Counted from the first letter of the stretch, positions 1 to 6,081 are shown. The stretch is DNA of 6,257 bases from Oscillospiraceae bacterium (GCA_009777685.1 WRLJ01000103.1:1-6257), one strand, 5' to 3'. Notes: generated by a model not told the origin, from the sequence alone. Made by a program: numbers and translations.

Positions 1-2
1 CC

Positions 3-626
3 TTCGACGACGGGCCGTACCTCTCCACCACCGTCGATGTGCTGGACAAGCTGGAGGAATACGGGATCACCGCGACGTTTTTCGTCGTCGGCAGCCGCTT
101 TGTCCGGGACGGCGAGCTCATAGAGGAAACCGCCGCCGTCCTCCGGCGCGCCCATGACATGGGCTGTGAGATCGCCAACCACTCCAAGTCGCACATCCAG
201 ATGGGCGGCCTGGAGGCCGATGAGGTTTGGGAGCAGTTCGAGTTTGTCAGCACCTACCTCGAACAGGCCGTCGGGGTGCGCCCGGCGTTCTTCCGCGCCC
301 CGTTCCTCAATACGAGCCGCACCATGTTCGAGGTCATCGACGTCCCGTTTATTCAGGGGATCATGGCCAACGACTGGACTAACAACAAGGACACAGACGA
401 GGAGGAGGCGCAGTACCGCGCGGACCGCGTGCTGGAACAGACGACCGACGGCACCATCGTCCTGCTCCATGACTTTGACGGGAATTACCGCACGGTCATG
501 GCGCTGGACATCATCCTCCCCGCGCTGCTGGAGCAGGGCTACCAATTCGTGACCGTATCGCAGCTGTTTGAGTACAAGGGCGTCACGCCGACAGTTGAGG
601 GCGGCCCCTACACGAAGGTGGGATAA
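3..626 (+). CDS. Polysaccharide deacetylase (NodB homology domain), 5' end missing
   Basis: This is a carbohydrate esterase family 4-type enzyme, expected to remove acetyl groups from N-acetylated (or O-acetylated) polysaccharide such as peptidoglycan or chitin-like polymer, normally outside the cell. The frame is open from base 3 to the TAA at 624-626, giving 207 visible residues; the leading CC fits the end of a Thr codon in the usual TFDDGP motif. Motif 1 is visible as FDDGP (residues 1-5), with the catalytic-base and metal aspartates. Motif 2 is HSKSH with H60 and H64, the metal histidines. Motif 3 is FFRAPF with R98 (Ala where Pro is common). Motif 4 is DW at 124-125 and motif 5 is LLHD with H156. 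All catalytic positions are present, so the enzyme looks active. The signal peptide or anchor and any N-terminal domain lie outside the window, so location is inferred. It converges on the cupin gene and is not part of the leftward operons. Exact substrate cannot be told. Confidence 0.93.
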   Translation, partial: FDDGPYLSTTVDVLDKLEEYGITATFFVVGSRFVRDGELIEETAAVLRRAHDMGCEIANHSKSHIQMGGLEADEVWEQFEFVSTYLEQAVGVRPAFFRAPFLNTSRTMFEVIDVPFIQGIMANDWTNNKDTDEEEAQYRADRVLEQTTDGTIVLLHDFDGNYRTVMALDIILPALLEQGYQFVTVSQLFEYKGVTPTVEGGPYTKVG

Positions 627-655
627 CCCGCGCCGCGCCAAGCGCTCAATTCAAA

Positions 656-686
656 CGCCGGGGCAGACACAAGGTCCGCCCCGGCG
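656..686. terminator. Hairpin between convergent genes, probable terminator
   Basis: The arms CGCCGGGGCAGAC (656-668) and GTCCGCCCCGGCG (674-686) pair over 13 positions with a single A-C mismatch around a 5-nt loop. On the minus strand the hairpin is followed by TTTGAATT, a modest T-rich tail, so it best serves the leftward cupin operon, whose stop is 20 nt upstream of it. On the plus strand the tail is not T-rich, but the position 30 nt after the deacetylase stop would let it work for both genes. Termination is inferred from structure and position. Confidence 0.72.
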
Positions 687-705
687 AAGCATGGCTTGCG
701 GATAT

Positions 706-1218
706 TTATTCACCCTCCAGATAATTGACGTCCGAATTGATCCTGTACGCCTTTTGAAATTTGCCCTCGTAGTCGGTCATCACAGCTTTGCCGGTGTGAG
801 GATGGAACGTCAGTTCCGCGGGAAAGCTGTTATCCACATCCAGATACACCAGCGGCTCGCAATCGGAAGGATTGCGGAGCTTGTGCGCGCCTCTTTCCCC
901 TCGGGGGGCAACCAGCACGTCGCCCTCCGAAACCGCCGTCTCGCCGTCCGGCGTTTCCAGAATACCGCTGCCGCTGATGATGTAGAAGACTTCCTCCGCC
1001 GCGGCGTGGTAGTGGTAGGGATAACTCGACGTTCGGGGAGGGAGGGAATATAGGGTGACATACAGCTGATGGCCCGTGGACGGGGAGGATACTCTGCACA
1101 TATCATGGACATAGTCCTCCTTCAGCTCCCCCTCATAATGACACGCTTTTCTCATGTCGACCGTTGTATAGTCCGCCGTTTTCACGTTTTGAATCACGAT
1201 CTCTTTCGGCATTCCCAT
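706..1218 (-). CDS. Cupin-domain protein, substrate unknown
   Basis: This is a single-domain cupin (170 aa), a small beta-barrel fold that usually holds one metal ion. Cupin motif 1 is seen as H69-x-H71-x4-E76-x6-G83, matching G(x)5HxH(x)3-4E(x)6G in its metal ligands. Motif 2 is G99-x5-P105-x-G107-x4-H112-x3-N116, with two extra residues between Gly and His. All four usual metal ligands (two His, Glu, His) are present. Such proteins may be isomerases, dioxygenases or sugar-binding proteins, and nothing here picks one. The first ATG (1218) lies only 3 nt from the GGAG of AGAGGGGAG (1230-1222), while the third codon is also ATG (1212) at 9 nt, so the true start may be 1212 (168 aa). It follows ispF by 33 nt with no terminator and ends before the hairpin at 656-686, so it may be the last gene of the carD operon. 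Its base composition is visibly less GC-rich than ispD and ispF, which hints at separate acquisition. Confidence 0.88.
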   Translation of the reverse strand: MGMPKEIVIQNVKTADYTTVDMRKACHYEGELKEDYVHDMCRVSSPSTGHQLYVTLYSLPPRTSSYPYHYHAAAEEVFYIISGSGILETPDGETAVSEGDVLVAPRGERGAHKLRNPSDCEPLVYLDVDNSFPAELTFHPHTGKAVMTDYEGKFQKAYRINSDVNYLEGE

Positions 1219-1251
1219 TCGCTCCCCTCTAAATCAACCTTGCCGCGCCCG

Positions 1252-1731
1252 CTATCCCTTCACCCGGATCAGCGCCGCCGCGCTGGCCGCGATGCCCTGA
1301 GCCGCGCCGGTGAATCCCAGCCCCTCCTCGGTGGTAAACTTGACATTCACCCGCTCCGGCGGGACGCCCATCGCCCCGGCGAGATTCCGGCGCATTTCCT
1401 CCCGATAGGGGGCCAGCTTCGGGCCCTGCGCGACGACGGTGGTATCCACGTTGACGATCTCGTACTCCGGCATACGCCCGCAAACGGTCCGGAGCAGCGC
1501 CAGACTGTCCGCGCCGCGCCATTGCTCCTCCGTATCGGGGAACATCCCGCCGATATCGCCCAGCCCCGCCGCGCCCAGCAGCGCGTCGATGACCGCGTGG
1601 GTCAGCGCGTCCGCGTCCGAATGGCCCAGCAGCCCGCGGGTATGCGGGACCGTGACGCCGCCCAGCACCAGACGACGTCCCTCGGCCAGCCGGTGGACGT
1701 CGTAGCCCTGCCCAATCCGAATCTCACTCAT
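1252..1731 (-). CDS. ispF: 2-C-methyl-D-erythritol 2,4-cyclodiphosphate synthase
   Basis: IspF converts CDP-methylerythritol 2-phosphate to methylerythritol cyclodiphosphate with release of CMP, the fifth step of the MEP pathway to IPP and DMAPP, in the cytosol. The protein is 159 aa, the normal length. The N-terminal IGQGYDVHRL carries the metal ligands D11 and H13, and GHSDADALTH carries H37, D39, D41 and the third metal ligand H45. DIGGMFPDT (59-67), VAQGPKLAPY (100-109) and the C-terminal TTEEGLGFTG (133-142) are family signatures; the family works as a trimer with active sites between subunits. The start ATG at 1731 lies inside the end of ispD (8-nt overlap, ATGAGTGA), with GAGGAAAAGG upstream (the GAGG about 9-10 nt away) as its ribosome binding site. 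ispD and ispF are neighbours in many bacteria, and in some they are fused. Here they are separate and probably translationally coupled. Confidence 0.97.
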   Translation of the reverse strand: MSEIRIGQGYDVHRLAEGRRLVLGGVTVPHTRGLLGHSDADALTHAVIDALLGAAGLGDIGGMFPDTEEQWRGADSLALLRTVCGRMPEYEIVNVDTTVVAQGPKLAPYREEMRRNLAGAMGVPPERVNVKFTTEEGLGFTGAAQGIAASAAALIRVKG

Positions 1732-2479
1732 GCTTCCTTTTCCTCAAAACGGCTTCCGCGCGCTCCAAATCACCGGGCACGGTGACTTTGAAGTTATCCG
1801 GGTCGCCGGGGGTGACCCAAACCTTGACGCCCAGCGCCTCCACGGCGGCGCAGTCGTCGGTCGGCTCAAGGCCCTCTTGCAGCGCGCGCGTGAGGGCGGC
1901 CTTGATGAGCGGCGGGTAAAAGCACTGCGGCGTCTGGATATGTACAAAGCCGGTCCGGTCCGGCGTCGAGTCGACGGTGCGCCCGTCCGGCGAGAGGATT
2001 TTCAGCGTGTCGACCGGCGGCAGACCCGGCGCGGCCGCTCCGGTGCGGCGCGCGGCGCGGATGACCTCCGTAATCACCCCGGCGGGCAGACAGGGCCGCG
2101 CGCCGTCGTGGATGGCGGCCAGACCGGCCTTCGGGTGGCATTCCAGCAATCCCAGCAATACGCTTTCGGCGCGGGTCGCGCCGCCCTTGACGACCTTGAC
2201 GGCCTTGGTGATGCCGTGGGCGGCGCACAGGTCCGCCACAGCCTCCAGAGCGTCCCCGCGGGCGACGACGATGATTTCCGCAATGTCCTCATGCCGCTGG
2301 AGGGCCGCCAGCGTGTGCGCCAGCAGGGGCTTGCCCGCCACCGCCGCGCCCAGCTTATCCGCGCCGCCCATGCGCGCGCCGCAGCCCGCCGCGGGCACGA
2401 CGGCGGACACAACAGGCCCGCCTTTCAAGCGGACCCGTGGTTGTTTGGTGGATTTTTTCCGGCTGAACAGTCCCATCAT
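1724..2479 (-). CDS. ispD: 2-C-methyl-D-erythritol 4-phosphate cytidylyltransferase
   Basis: IspD joins CTP and methylerythritol 4-phosphate to give CDP-methylerythritol and pyrophosphate, the third MEP-pathway step. The 251-aa protein shows the nucleotide-binding start PAAGCGARMGGADK (29-42) with R36 and K42, GGATRAES (99-106), HDGARP (124-129), PPVDTLK (154-160), TPQ (183-185), TDD (207-209) and the C-terminal NFKVT with K231. The order and spacing match the IspD family. The upstream ATG overlaps the carD stop by one base (TGATGATG) and has no good ribosome binding site of its own, so translation probably depends on carD. The second ATG (2476) is equally possible. Either gives a basic extension of about 22 residues (MGLFSRKKS...) before the domain. 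An in-frame GTG at 2410, preceded by AAAGGCGGG, would give a start right at the conserved core, so the N-terminus is not settled. The C-terminus overlaps ispF. Confidence 0.96.
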   Translation of the reverse strand: MMGLFSRKKSTKQPRVRLKGGPVVSAVVPAAGCGARMGGADKLGAAVAGKPLLAHTLAALQRHEDIAEIIVVARGDALEAVADLCAAHGITKAVKVVKGGATRAESVLLGLLECHPKAGLAAIHDGARPCLPAGVITEVIRAARRTGAAAPGLPPVDTLKILSPDGRTVDSTPDRTGFVHIQTPQCFYPPLIKAALTRALQEGLEPTDDCAAVEALGVKVWVTPGDPDNFKVTVPGDLERAEAVLRKRKHE

Positions 2480-2955
2480 CAGGCAAGCTGCGCGTCAATC
2501 TGCGCCTCGATGTCCTCATAGGTCGCGCTGCGCGCCAGCGTGATTTCGGAAATCAAAATCTGCTTGGCGGAATGGAGCATCCGGCGTTCGCCGGTGGACA
2601 GTCCGCGCTGGCGTTCCCGGATCATCAGGCTCTTGACGACCTTGCAGACCTCGGTCAAGTCCCCGCTGCGGATGCGGAGCATATTCTCACGGTAGCGGCG
2701 GTTCCAGTTCTGGTTGTGATCAATTTCAATGCCCGGCAGGCTGTCGATAATCTCGCCGGCGCGCGTACTGTCGATGATCGCGCGCACACCGATTTCATCG
2801 CTGTTGGAAATCGGGATCATGACCATCATACCGCCCAGGGGCATCTTCACGACGTAGTATTCACGGCTTGTCCCCTCAATTTTCTGCGTGACGATATTCT
2901 CGATCACACCCGCGCCGTGCATGGGGTGGACGATTTTATCCCCGATTTCAAACAC
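2479..2955 (-). CDS. carD: CarD/CdnL family transcriptional regulator
   Basis: CarD-type proteins bind the beta subunit of RNA polymerase and stabilise open promoter complexes, often at rRNA and growth-related promoters. The chosen GTG start at 2955 gives 158 aa and sits 9 nt after a strong GGAGGTG site (2971-2965). It also gives the usual family beginning MFEIGDKIVHPMHGAGVIE. The ATG 36 nt further upstream (2991) would put the ribosome binding site inside the gene, so I reject it. Residues 1 to about 65 form the RNA-polymerase-interaction (Tudor-like) domain. The rest is the helical C-terminal domain, including QNWNRRYRENMLRIRSGDL; W84 is well placed to be the tryptophan that wedges into the promoter minor groove in Thermus CarD. 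It is first in the operon with ispD and ispF, and its TGA shares a base with the ispD ATG. Regulation from the promoter at 3029-3001 is likely. Target promoters cannot be read from this window. Confidence 0.94.
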   Translation of the reverse strand: MFEIGDKIVHPMHGAGVIENIVTQKIEGTSREYYVVKMPLGGMMVMIPISNSDEIGVRAIIDSTRAGEIIDSLPGIEIDHNQNWNRRYRENMLRIRSGDLTEVCKVVKSLMIRERQRGLSTGERRMLHSAKQILISEITLARSATYEDIEAQIDAQLA

Positions 2956-3000
2956 GTAAACCCACACCTCCGAAACGAACGCTGCGCACATCCTGATACC

Positions 3001-3029
3001 AGTATATATTACCTCGCATGAAAATACAA
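3001..3029 (-). promoter_or_regulatory. Sigma-A-like promoter for carD-ispD-ispF
   Basis: On the minus strand a TTGTAT -35 element (3029-3024) is separated by exactly 17 bp from a TATACT -10 element (3006-3001), which matches the consensus at 5 of 6 positions. The -35 is weaker (TTG conserved). Transcription would start near 2994, giving a leader of roughly 40 nt that contains the GGAGGTG site of carD. The surrounding DNA is AT-rich against a GC-rich background, as promoters in such genomes are. Confidence 0.68.
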
Positions 3030-3070
3030 GCCCATATTTGGATAACTTTTCGCGTTCCTACACCGCCTTC

Positions 3071-3099
3071 TTTATATAAGTTTGCACAAAAATTGTAAA
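3071..3099 (-). promoter_or_regulatory. Second candidate promoter upstream of carD
   Basis: On the minus strand TTTACA (3099-3094) and TATAAA (3076-3071) each match the sigma-A consensus at 5 of 6 positions and are 17 bp apart. It lies about 70 bp upstream of the promoter at 3029-3001, so carD may have two tandem start sites. AT-rich DNA throws up such matches by chance, which lowers confidence. Confidence 0.45.
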
Positions 3100-3112
3100 G
3101 TTCAACCATTTT

Positions 3113-3148
3113 AGCGGAAAATTTTAGAGAACGGACAACCTTTCCGCT
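3113..3148. repeat. 8-bp inverted repeat upstream of the carD promoters
   Basis: AGCGGAAA (3113-3120) and TTTCCGCT (3141-3148) are exact inverted copies separated by 20 nt. The nearer arm is about 13 bp upstream of the -35 of the promoter at 3099-3071. Neither strand has a T tract directly after it, so it does not look like a standard terminator. It could be an operator for a dimeric regulator or a chance match. Confidence 0.35.
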
Positions 3149-3173
3149 CTCCGGCATGACGCGCCTGAAGGAT

Positions 3174-3199
3174 GGGCCGCGGGCCTCCCAAAGCGGCCC
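3174..3199 (-). terminator. Hairpin after the ABC exporter/ATPase operon, weak terminator
   Basis: Just after the stop of the P-loop ATPase gene, the minus strand has GGGCCGC (3199-3193) and GCGGCCC (3180-3174), a perfect 7-bp GC stem with a 12-nt loop. The tail ATCCTTC holds few T residues, so termination may be incomplete. Some transcription could then read through into carD. Confidence 0.42.
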
Positions 3200-3209
3200 C
3201 CGTCAGCGC

Positions 3210-3863
3210 TCAAGGCTCAAGGGCCATCACCGGCCCGTCCAGCTCCGCCGCGATCTCCGCCCGCGCGGCGGTGAACAGCAGCGGCAGGCCGGTTAGCTCC
3301 GAGACGCGCCCGATATAGCCGCGGGTGTCCAGAACCTCCCGCGCCGCCGTGCCCGCGCCCAGGTTGGAGTTGTTGACCAGGCCCGTAAAGCGCACGCGGG
3401 CGGCCCGCTCGATTTCCTCCCGGATGGCGGCGGCCTCTTCGGGCCGGGCCGTCATCGGGCGGTAGGCGTTGACGACCAGCAGCACGGCGGCGCCGGCGGC
3501 GTTCAGCCGCGCCGCGTACCGCCCCAGCGCCAGCGCGCCCCGGTCGTCGCCGCCGACGTCAAGGACGGCATGGCTGTCCGTGTCGTCAAACGCGGCGGCG
3601 GCCTCGGGCGGAAAGCCGGGCAGCTCGGCGTTGGAGCCGGCATAAGGCGAGGCGATCAGCCGCACCCCCGCCGCCTCCAGCCGCGCGCGATGGTCGCGCG
3701 TGCGAAAATAGGGATTGACGATATCCAGGTCCGCCAGCAGCACGCGCCCGCCCCGCGCCCGCAGGGCCAGCGCGGTCTGGACAGCCAGGGTGGTCTTGCC
3801 GGAGCCGTAGTGCCCGGCATAGACCACGACGCGCGGCAGGGAAAGCCCGTACTCCCCCATCAT
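3210..3863 (-). CDS. P-loop ATPase of the MinD/ParA-like (SIMIBI) type, function unknown
   Basis: The 217-aa protein starts almost directly with a nucleotide-binding site. The Walker A motif is GHYGSGKTT (17-25, K23 and T24), followed by LLADLDIVNPYF (42-53) with a DxD switch-like motif at 45-47. LDVGGDD (101-107) serves as Walker B and LVNNSNLG (162-169) is a likely base-contact loop. It lacks the KGG signature lysine of true MinD/ParA, so a membrane- or DNA-positioning role is not shown. Proteins with the GHxGSGKT...DLDIVNPYFR pattern recur, from memory, in Clostridia without an assigned function. The ATG at 3863 overlaps the permease stop as ATGA, and a second ATG follows at 3860. No separate ribosome binding site is seen, so translation is probably coupled to the permease. 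A frame open further upstream to 4037 runs inside the permease gene and is not used. Co-expression suggests, but does not prove, a link to the exporter. Confidence 0.87.
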   Translation of the reverse strand: MMGEYGLSLPRVVVYAGHYGSGKTTLAVQTALALRARGGRVLLADLDIVNPYFRTRDHRARLEAAGVRLIASPYAGSNAELPGFPPEAAAAFDDTDSHAVLDVGGDDRGALALGRYAARLNAAGAAVLLVVNAYRPMTARPEEAAAIREEIERAARVRFTGLVNNSNLGAGTAAREVLDTRGYIGRVSELTGLPLLFTAARAEIAAELDGPVMALEP

Positions 3864-5050
3864 GAACGGAGCATGATGGTCTCTTTGGTGAACATCCAGC
3901 GCGCCAGCGCCATGACGCCCAGCACGAACAGCAGACTGACGCCGATGGAGCCCAGCAGGAACGTGTAGTCGGTGATGCCGCCGAGGACCATTTTCAAAGC
4001 GCCCGAGACGTTCATCACCGGCACGAACATCATCCACCGCTGAATGTCGCCCGCGCCCAGGAACATCAGGGCGAACACGGGGACATAGCTGACGATCATA
4101 ATAAACGAGCCGTAGGTGGCCGCCTCCCTGGAGGTGCGCGCGTAGGTGGAAATGACCACATGTACGCCGGAAAAGACCAGCGCCATCAGCAGCACCAGCC
4201 CGACCGTCAGCAGAATCACGGGGATCGGGAGGTTCAGCGCGGACGCCGCGCCGGTCATCTCGTCGCTCATGCTGAATATGCCGGGGGCCAGCATGAGCGC
4301 GATGCCCATCCCCGCCACCGAAGCGGTCACGTTCAGCAGGGCGAACGTCGTGACCGCCAGCAGCTTGCCCGTCAGGATCGCACTCCTTCCGGCGCGCGTG
4401 CAGAGCAGCGGCTCCATCGTCTTGCGCTCCTTCTCCCCCGCGAACAGGTCGCTGGCGATGGCCATGCCGCCGACGGCCAGCAGGACCACGACCAGCATCG
4501 GGACCATCATCGAGGCCATCATGCCCGCGCTGCCTCCGTCGGTTTCGTCCGTCGCCTCGGAGATCGTGGTATATCTCTGCGTGACGGGGACCAAATCCGC
4601 CAGGCGGATGCCCAGGGCCGCCAGAGACTGCTCGACGGCCATCTGGCCGTACTGCCCGACCAACCTGCCGACCAGCTCGGCGGCCCGGGAGGAATCGTTT
4701 TTCTTATCGTCATAGATGATCTCCACCTCCAGCTTGCCGTCCGGGGTCTCCGTGCCGCGCAGGGCGAGCGTGACGTTCCCGTTTTGCAGGTCCGCGAGAG
4801 GGTCTTCGCTCTCCCTGACGCTGATGCCCGGGTTGAGCGCGAGGATATCGTATACCGCCGCGCTGCCGGCGACGGCGACAATGGTGCGCTCCTCCACGCC
4901 CTCCATCATGCCGGACAGCCCGCGGTCCATAAAGGTGAACATCATCGGGTAGAGGACCAGCGGGACCAGCAGCGAGGAAATGATCGTCCTGCGGTCCCGA
5001 AACCCGTCCAGCATCTCCTTGAGGAATACGACTTTCATGTATTTACCCAT
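3860..5050 (-). CDS. ABC-2 type transporter permease, NatB-like
   Basis: This is the membrane subunit of an ABC exporter, 396 aa, close to the length of Bacillus NatB (sodium extrusion). Predicted membrane segments lie near residues 22-42, 178-201, 228-256, 273-302, 313-332 and 362-385. A large loop (about 43-177) between the first two is expected on the outer face, as in NatB. GEKERKTMEPLL (205-216) after the second segment is the typical cytoplasmic coupling motif of ABC-2 permeases. The ATG at 5050 was chosen because AAGGAG lies 10 nt upstream, inside the end of the ATPase gene. The frame is open to 5125 but that part overlaps the ATPase. It starts 2 nt after the ATPase stop, and its own stop overlaps the next gene (ATGA). 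Export of sodium is inferred from family resemblance; other ABC-2 exporters of drugs or peptides can look similar. Confidence 0.92.
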   Translation of the reverse strand: MGKYMKVVFLKEMLDGFRDRRTIISSLLVPLVLYPMMFTFMDRGLSGMMEGVEERTIVAVAGSAAVYDILALNPGISVRESEDPLADLQNGNVTLALRGTETPDGKLEVEIIYDDKKNDSSRAAELVGRLVGQYGQMAVEQSLAALGIRLADLVPVTQRYTTISEATDETDGGSAGMMASMMVPMLVVVLLAVGGMAIASDLFAGEKERKTMEPLLCTRAGRSAILTGKLLAVTTFALLNVTASVAGMGIALMLAPGIFSMSDEMTGAASALNLPIPVILLTVGLVLLMALVFSGVHVVISTYARTSREAATYGSFIMIVSYVPVFALMFLGAGDIQRWMMFVPVMNVSGALKMVLGGITDYTFLLGSIGVSLLFVLGVMALARWMFTKETIMLRS

Positions 5051-5052
5051 GG

Positions 5053-5820
5053 CTATTGCGCTCCTTCCTCTCCGGCCAATTTGAAGAATACTCCCTCCAG
5101 CGTCTCGCACCCGTGCGACGCGCACAGCTCTTCCTTGGTCCCGGCGGCCATCAGCTTTCCGGCGGACAGGATGCCGATGCGGGTGCAGAGGCGTTCGACG
5201 ACGGGCAGATTGTGGTCGCTGAGGACGATGGTCTTGCCCTCGTCGCGGCAGCGAAGAATAAAGTCCTCGGCCTCCTTGCGGGCCGTCACGTCCAGTCCCA
5301 GCACCGGTTCGTCGAACAGCATCAGCGCGGGGTCGTGGATGATCGCGCGCGCGAAGCTGATCTTTTGCCGGTTGCCCTTGGAGAGCTTGCCCGCCGCGCG
5401 GTCGAGGTACTCCGTGAAGCGGAACGCCTCCGCCAGCGTCTGGATGCGCCGGTTCGATTCCGCGTCGCCGATGTCGTTGAGCCGCGCGAAATAGCGTATG
5501 TTCTCCCGCGCGGTCAGCCGGTCGTACAGCCCCGTGTCGCCGCCGAACAGAAGCCCGGTCAGCCGCCGCACCTCGTCCGGCTCGCGCAGAATGTCATGCC
5601 CGCCCACGCTCGCGCTCCCCCCGGAGGGGGTCAGCATCGTGGCGATCATGCGCAGGGTCGTGGTCTTGCCCGCGCCGTTGGCGCCCAGCAGCCCGAACAC
5701 CTCGCCGCCCGTCACGCTCAGGGTCAGCGCGTCCACGGCGGTAACCGCGTCCTTGCCCTGCGTTTCGCGCTGCTTGCGGTTCAGCGGGAATAACTTGGTC
5801 AGTCCTTTGATTTCCAGCAT
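5053..5820 (-). CDS. ABC transporter ATP-binding protein, NatA-like
   Basis: This is the cytoplasmic ATPase that drives the permease encoded next, 255 aa. Walker A is GANGAGKTT (46-54), the signature is LSKGNRQ (146-152) in place of LSGGQ, Walker B is LMLFDEP (166-172), the D-loop is LGLD (174-177) and the switch histidine is H203 in SDHNL. The Q-loop region reads LLFGGDTGLYDRLTARENI (90-108, with no obvious Gln), a pattern typical of NatA-like proteins. The ATG at 5820 begins the domain directly (MLEIKGLTKLF) and has AGGAG 4 nt upstream. A start at 5850, with TAAGGTAA just before it, would add ten residues and cannot be excluded. It is the first gene of a leftward operon with the permease and the P-loop ATPase. 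I found no convincing promoter in the GC-rich DNA upstream. Confidence 0.94.
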   Translation of the reverse strand: MLEIKGLTKLFPLNRKQRETQGKDAVTAVDALTLSVTGGEVFGLLGANGAGKTTTLRMIATMLTPSGGSASVGGHDILREPDEVRRLTGLLFGGDTGLYDRLTARENIRYFARLNDIGDAESNRRIQTLAEAFRFTEYLDRAAGKLSKGNRQKISFARAIIHDPALMLFDEPVLGLDVTARKEAEDFILRCRDEGKTIVLSDHNLPVVERLCTRIGILSAGKLMAAGTKEELCASHGCETLEGVFFKLAGEEGAQ

Positions 5821-5895
5821 GATGCTCCTGCCTTTCTGGTTGAATGTCATTTACCTTACCATAAAACGCGCGGGAATGCAACCATTAACGCCCGC

Positions 5896-5935
5896 CCGCA
5901 CACGCCGTAGGGCGCGACGACCCCGGCGCGCCGCG
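5896..5935. repeat. Intergenic hairpin repeat, copy A
   Basis: This 40-bp unit matches copy B (5945-5984) at 32 of 40 positions without gaps, sharing CCGCACAC, CCGTAGGG and ACCCCGGCG blocks. Within it GGCGCG (5911-5916) and CGCGCC (5927-5932) form a 6-bp perfect stem with a 10-nt loop. It lies upstream of the NatA-like gene and outside any convincing coding region. It resembles REP-type intergenic palindromes; whether other copies exist in the genome is unknown. Confidence 0.7.
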
Positions 5936-5944
5936 TTTGCCCCG

Positions 5945-5984
5945 CCGCACACACCGTAGGGGACGCAGACCCCGGCGTCCCGCA
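5945..5984. repeat. Intergenic hairpin repeat, copy B
   Basis: This is the second copy of the 40-bp unit, starting 49 bp after copy A. GGGACGC (5960-5966) and GCGTCCC (5975-5981) form a perfect 7-bp stem with an 8-nt loop. Compared with copy A, two stem pairs differ on both sides so that pairing is kept (C-G to G-C and G-C to A-T), which indicates that the hairpin, not the exact sequence, has been maintained. Confidence 0.7.
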
Positions 5985-6061
5985 GGTTATCTGCAAACTT
6001 CGGGGAATGGCTTTCACCGTTTGCCCGTGCGGCTGTTGATTTGGGTAGTCTTCAGGCATTC

Positions 6062-6081
6062 CCGGGGGAGGTCTCCCCCGG
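6062..6081. repeat. Perfect GC hairpin 1 in the right-end intergenic region
   Basis: CCGGGGGAG (6062-6070) and CTCCCCCGG (6073-6081) are exact inverted copies, folding as an 8-bp stem with a GGTC tetraloop. No T tract follows on either strand, so it is not a classic terminator. It sits 8 nt before hairpin 2 and probably belongs to one composite element. Confidence 0.65.

Noticed and set aside
1730..2521. Plus-strand open frame (263 codons) antisense to ispD
   Set aside because: Arg/Gly-rich low-information sequence opposite a clear ispD gene; a GC artefact.
3037..3045. DnaA-box-like TTATCCAAA on the minus strand
   Set aside because: One mismatch to TTATCCACA and only a single copy, with no cluster, AT-rich unwinding repeats or dnaA/dnaN nearby to suggest an origin.
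2948..3157. Minus-strand open frame of 69 codons covering the carD promoter region
   Set aside because: It spans both candidate promoters and the carD ribosome binding site, and overlaps the carD start in another frame; no family resemblance.
4160..5494. Long plus-strand open frame (444 codons) antisense to the ABC permease and ATPase genes
   Set aside because: The translation is rich in His, Arg, Asp and Gln with no domain, and it mirrors two well-supported genes. Long antisense frames are expected in GC-rich coding DNA.
5856..6059. Minus-strand open frame of 67 codons upstream of the NatA-like gene
   Set aside because: It runs through both hairpin repeats and has no recognisable protein features. 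Its only upstream G-rich stretch is locked in hairpin 1.
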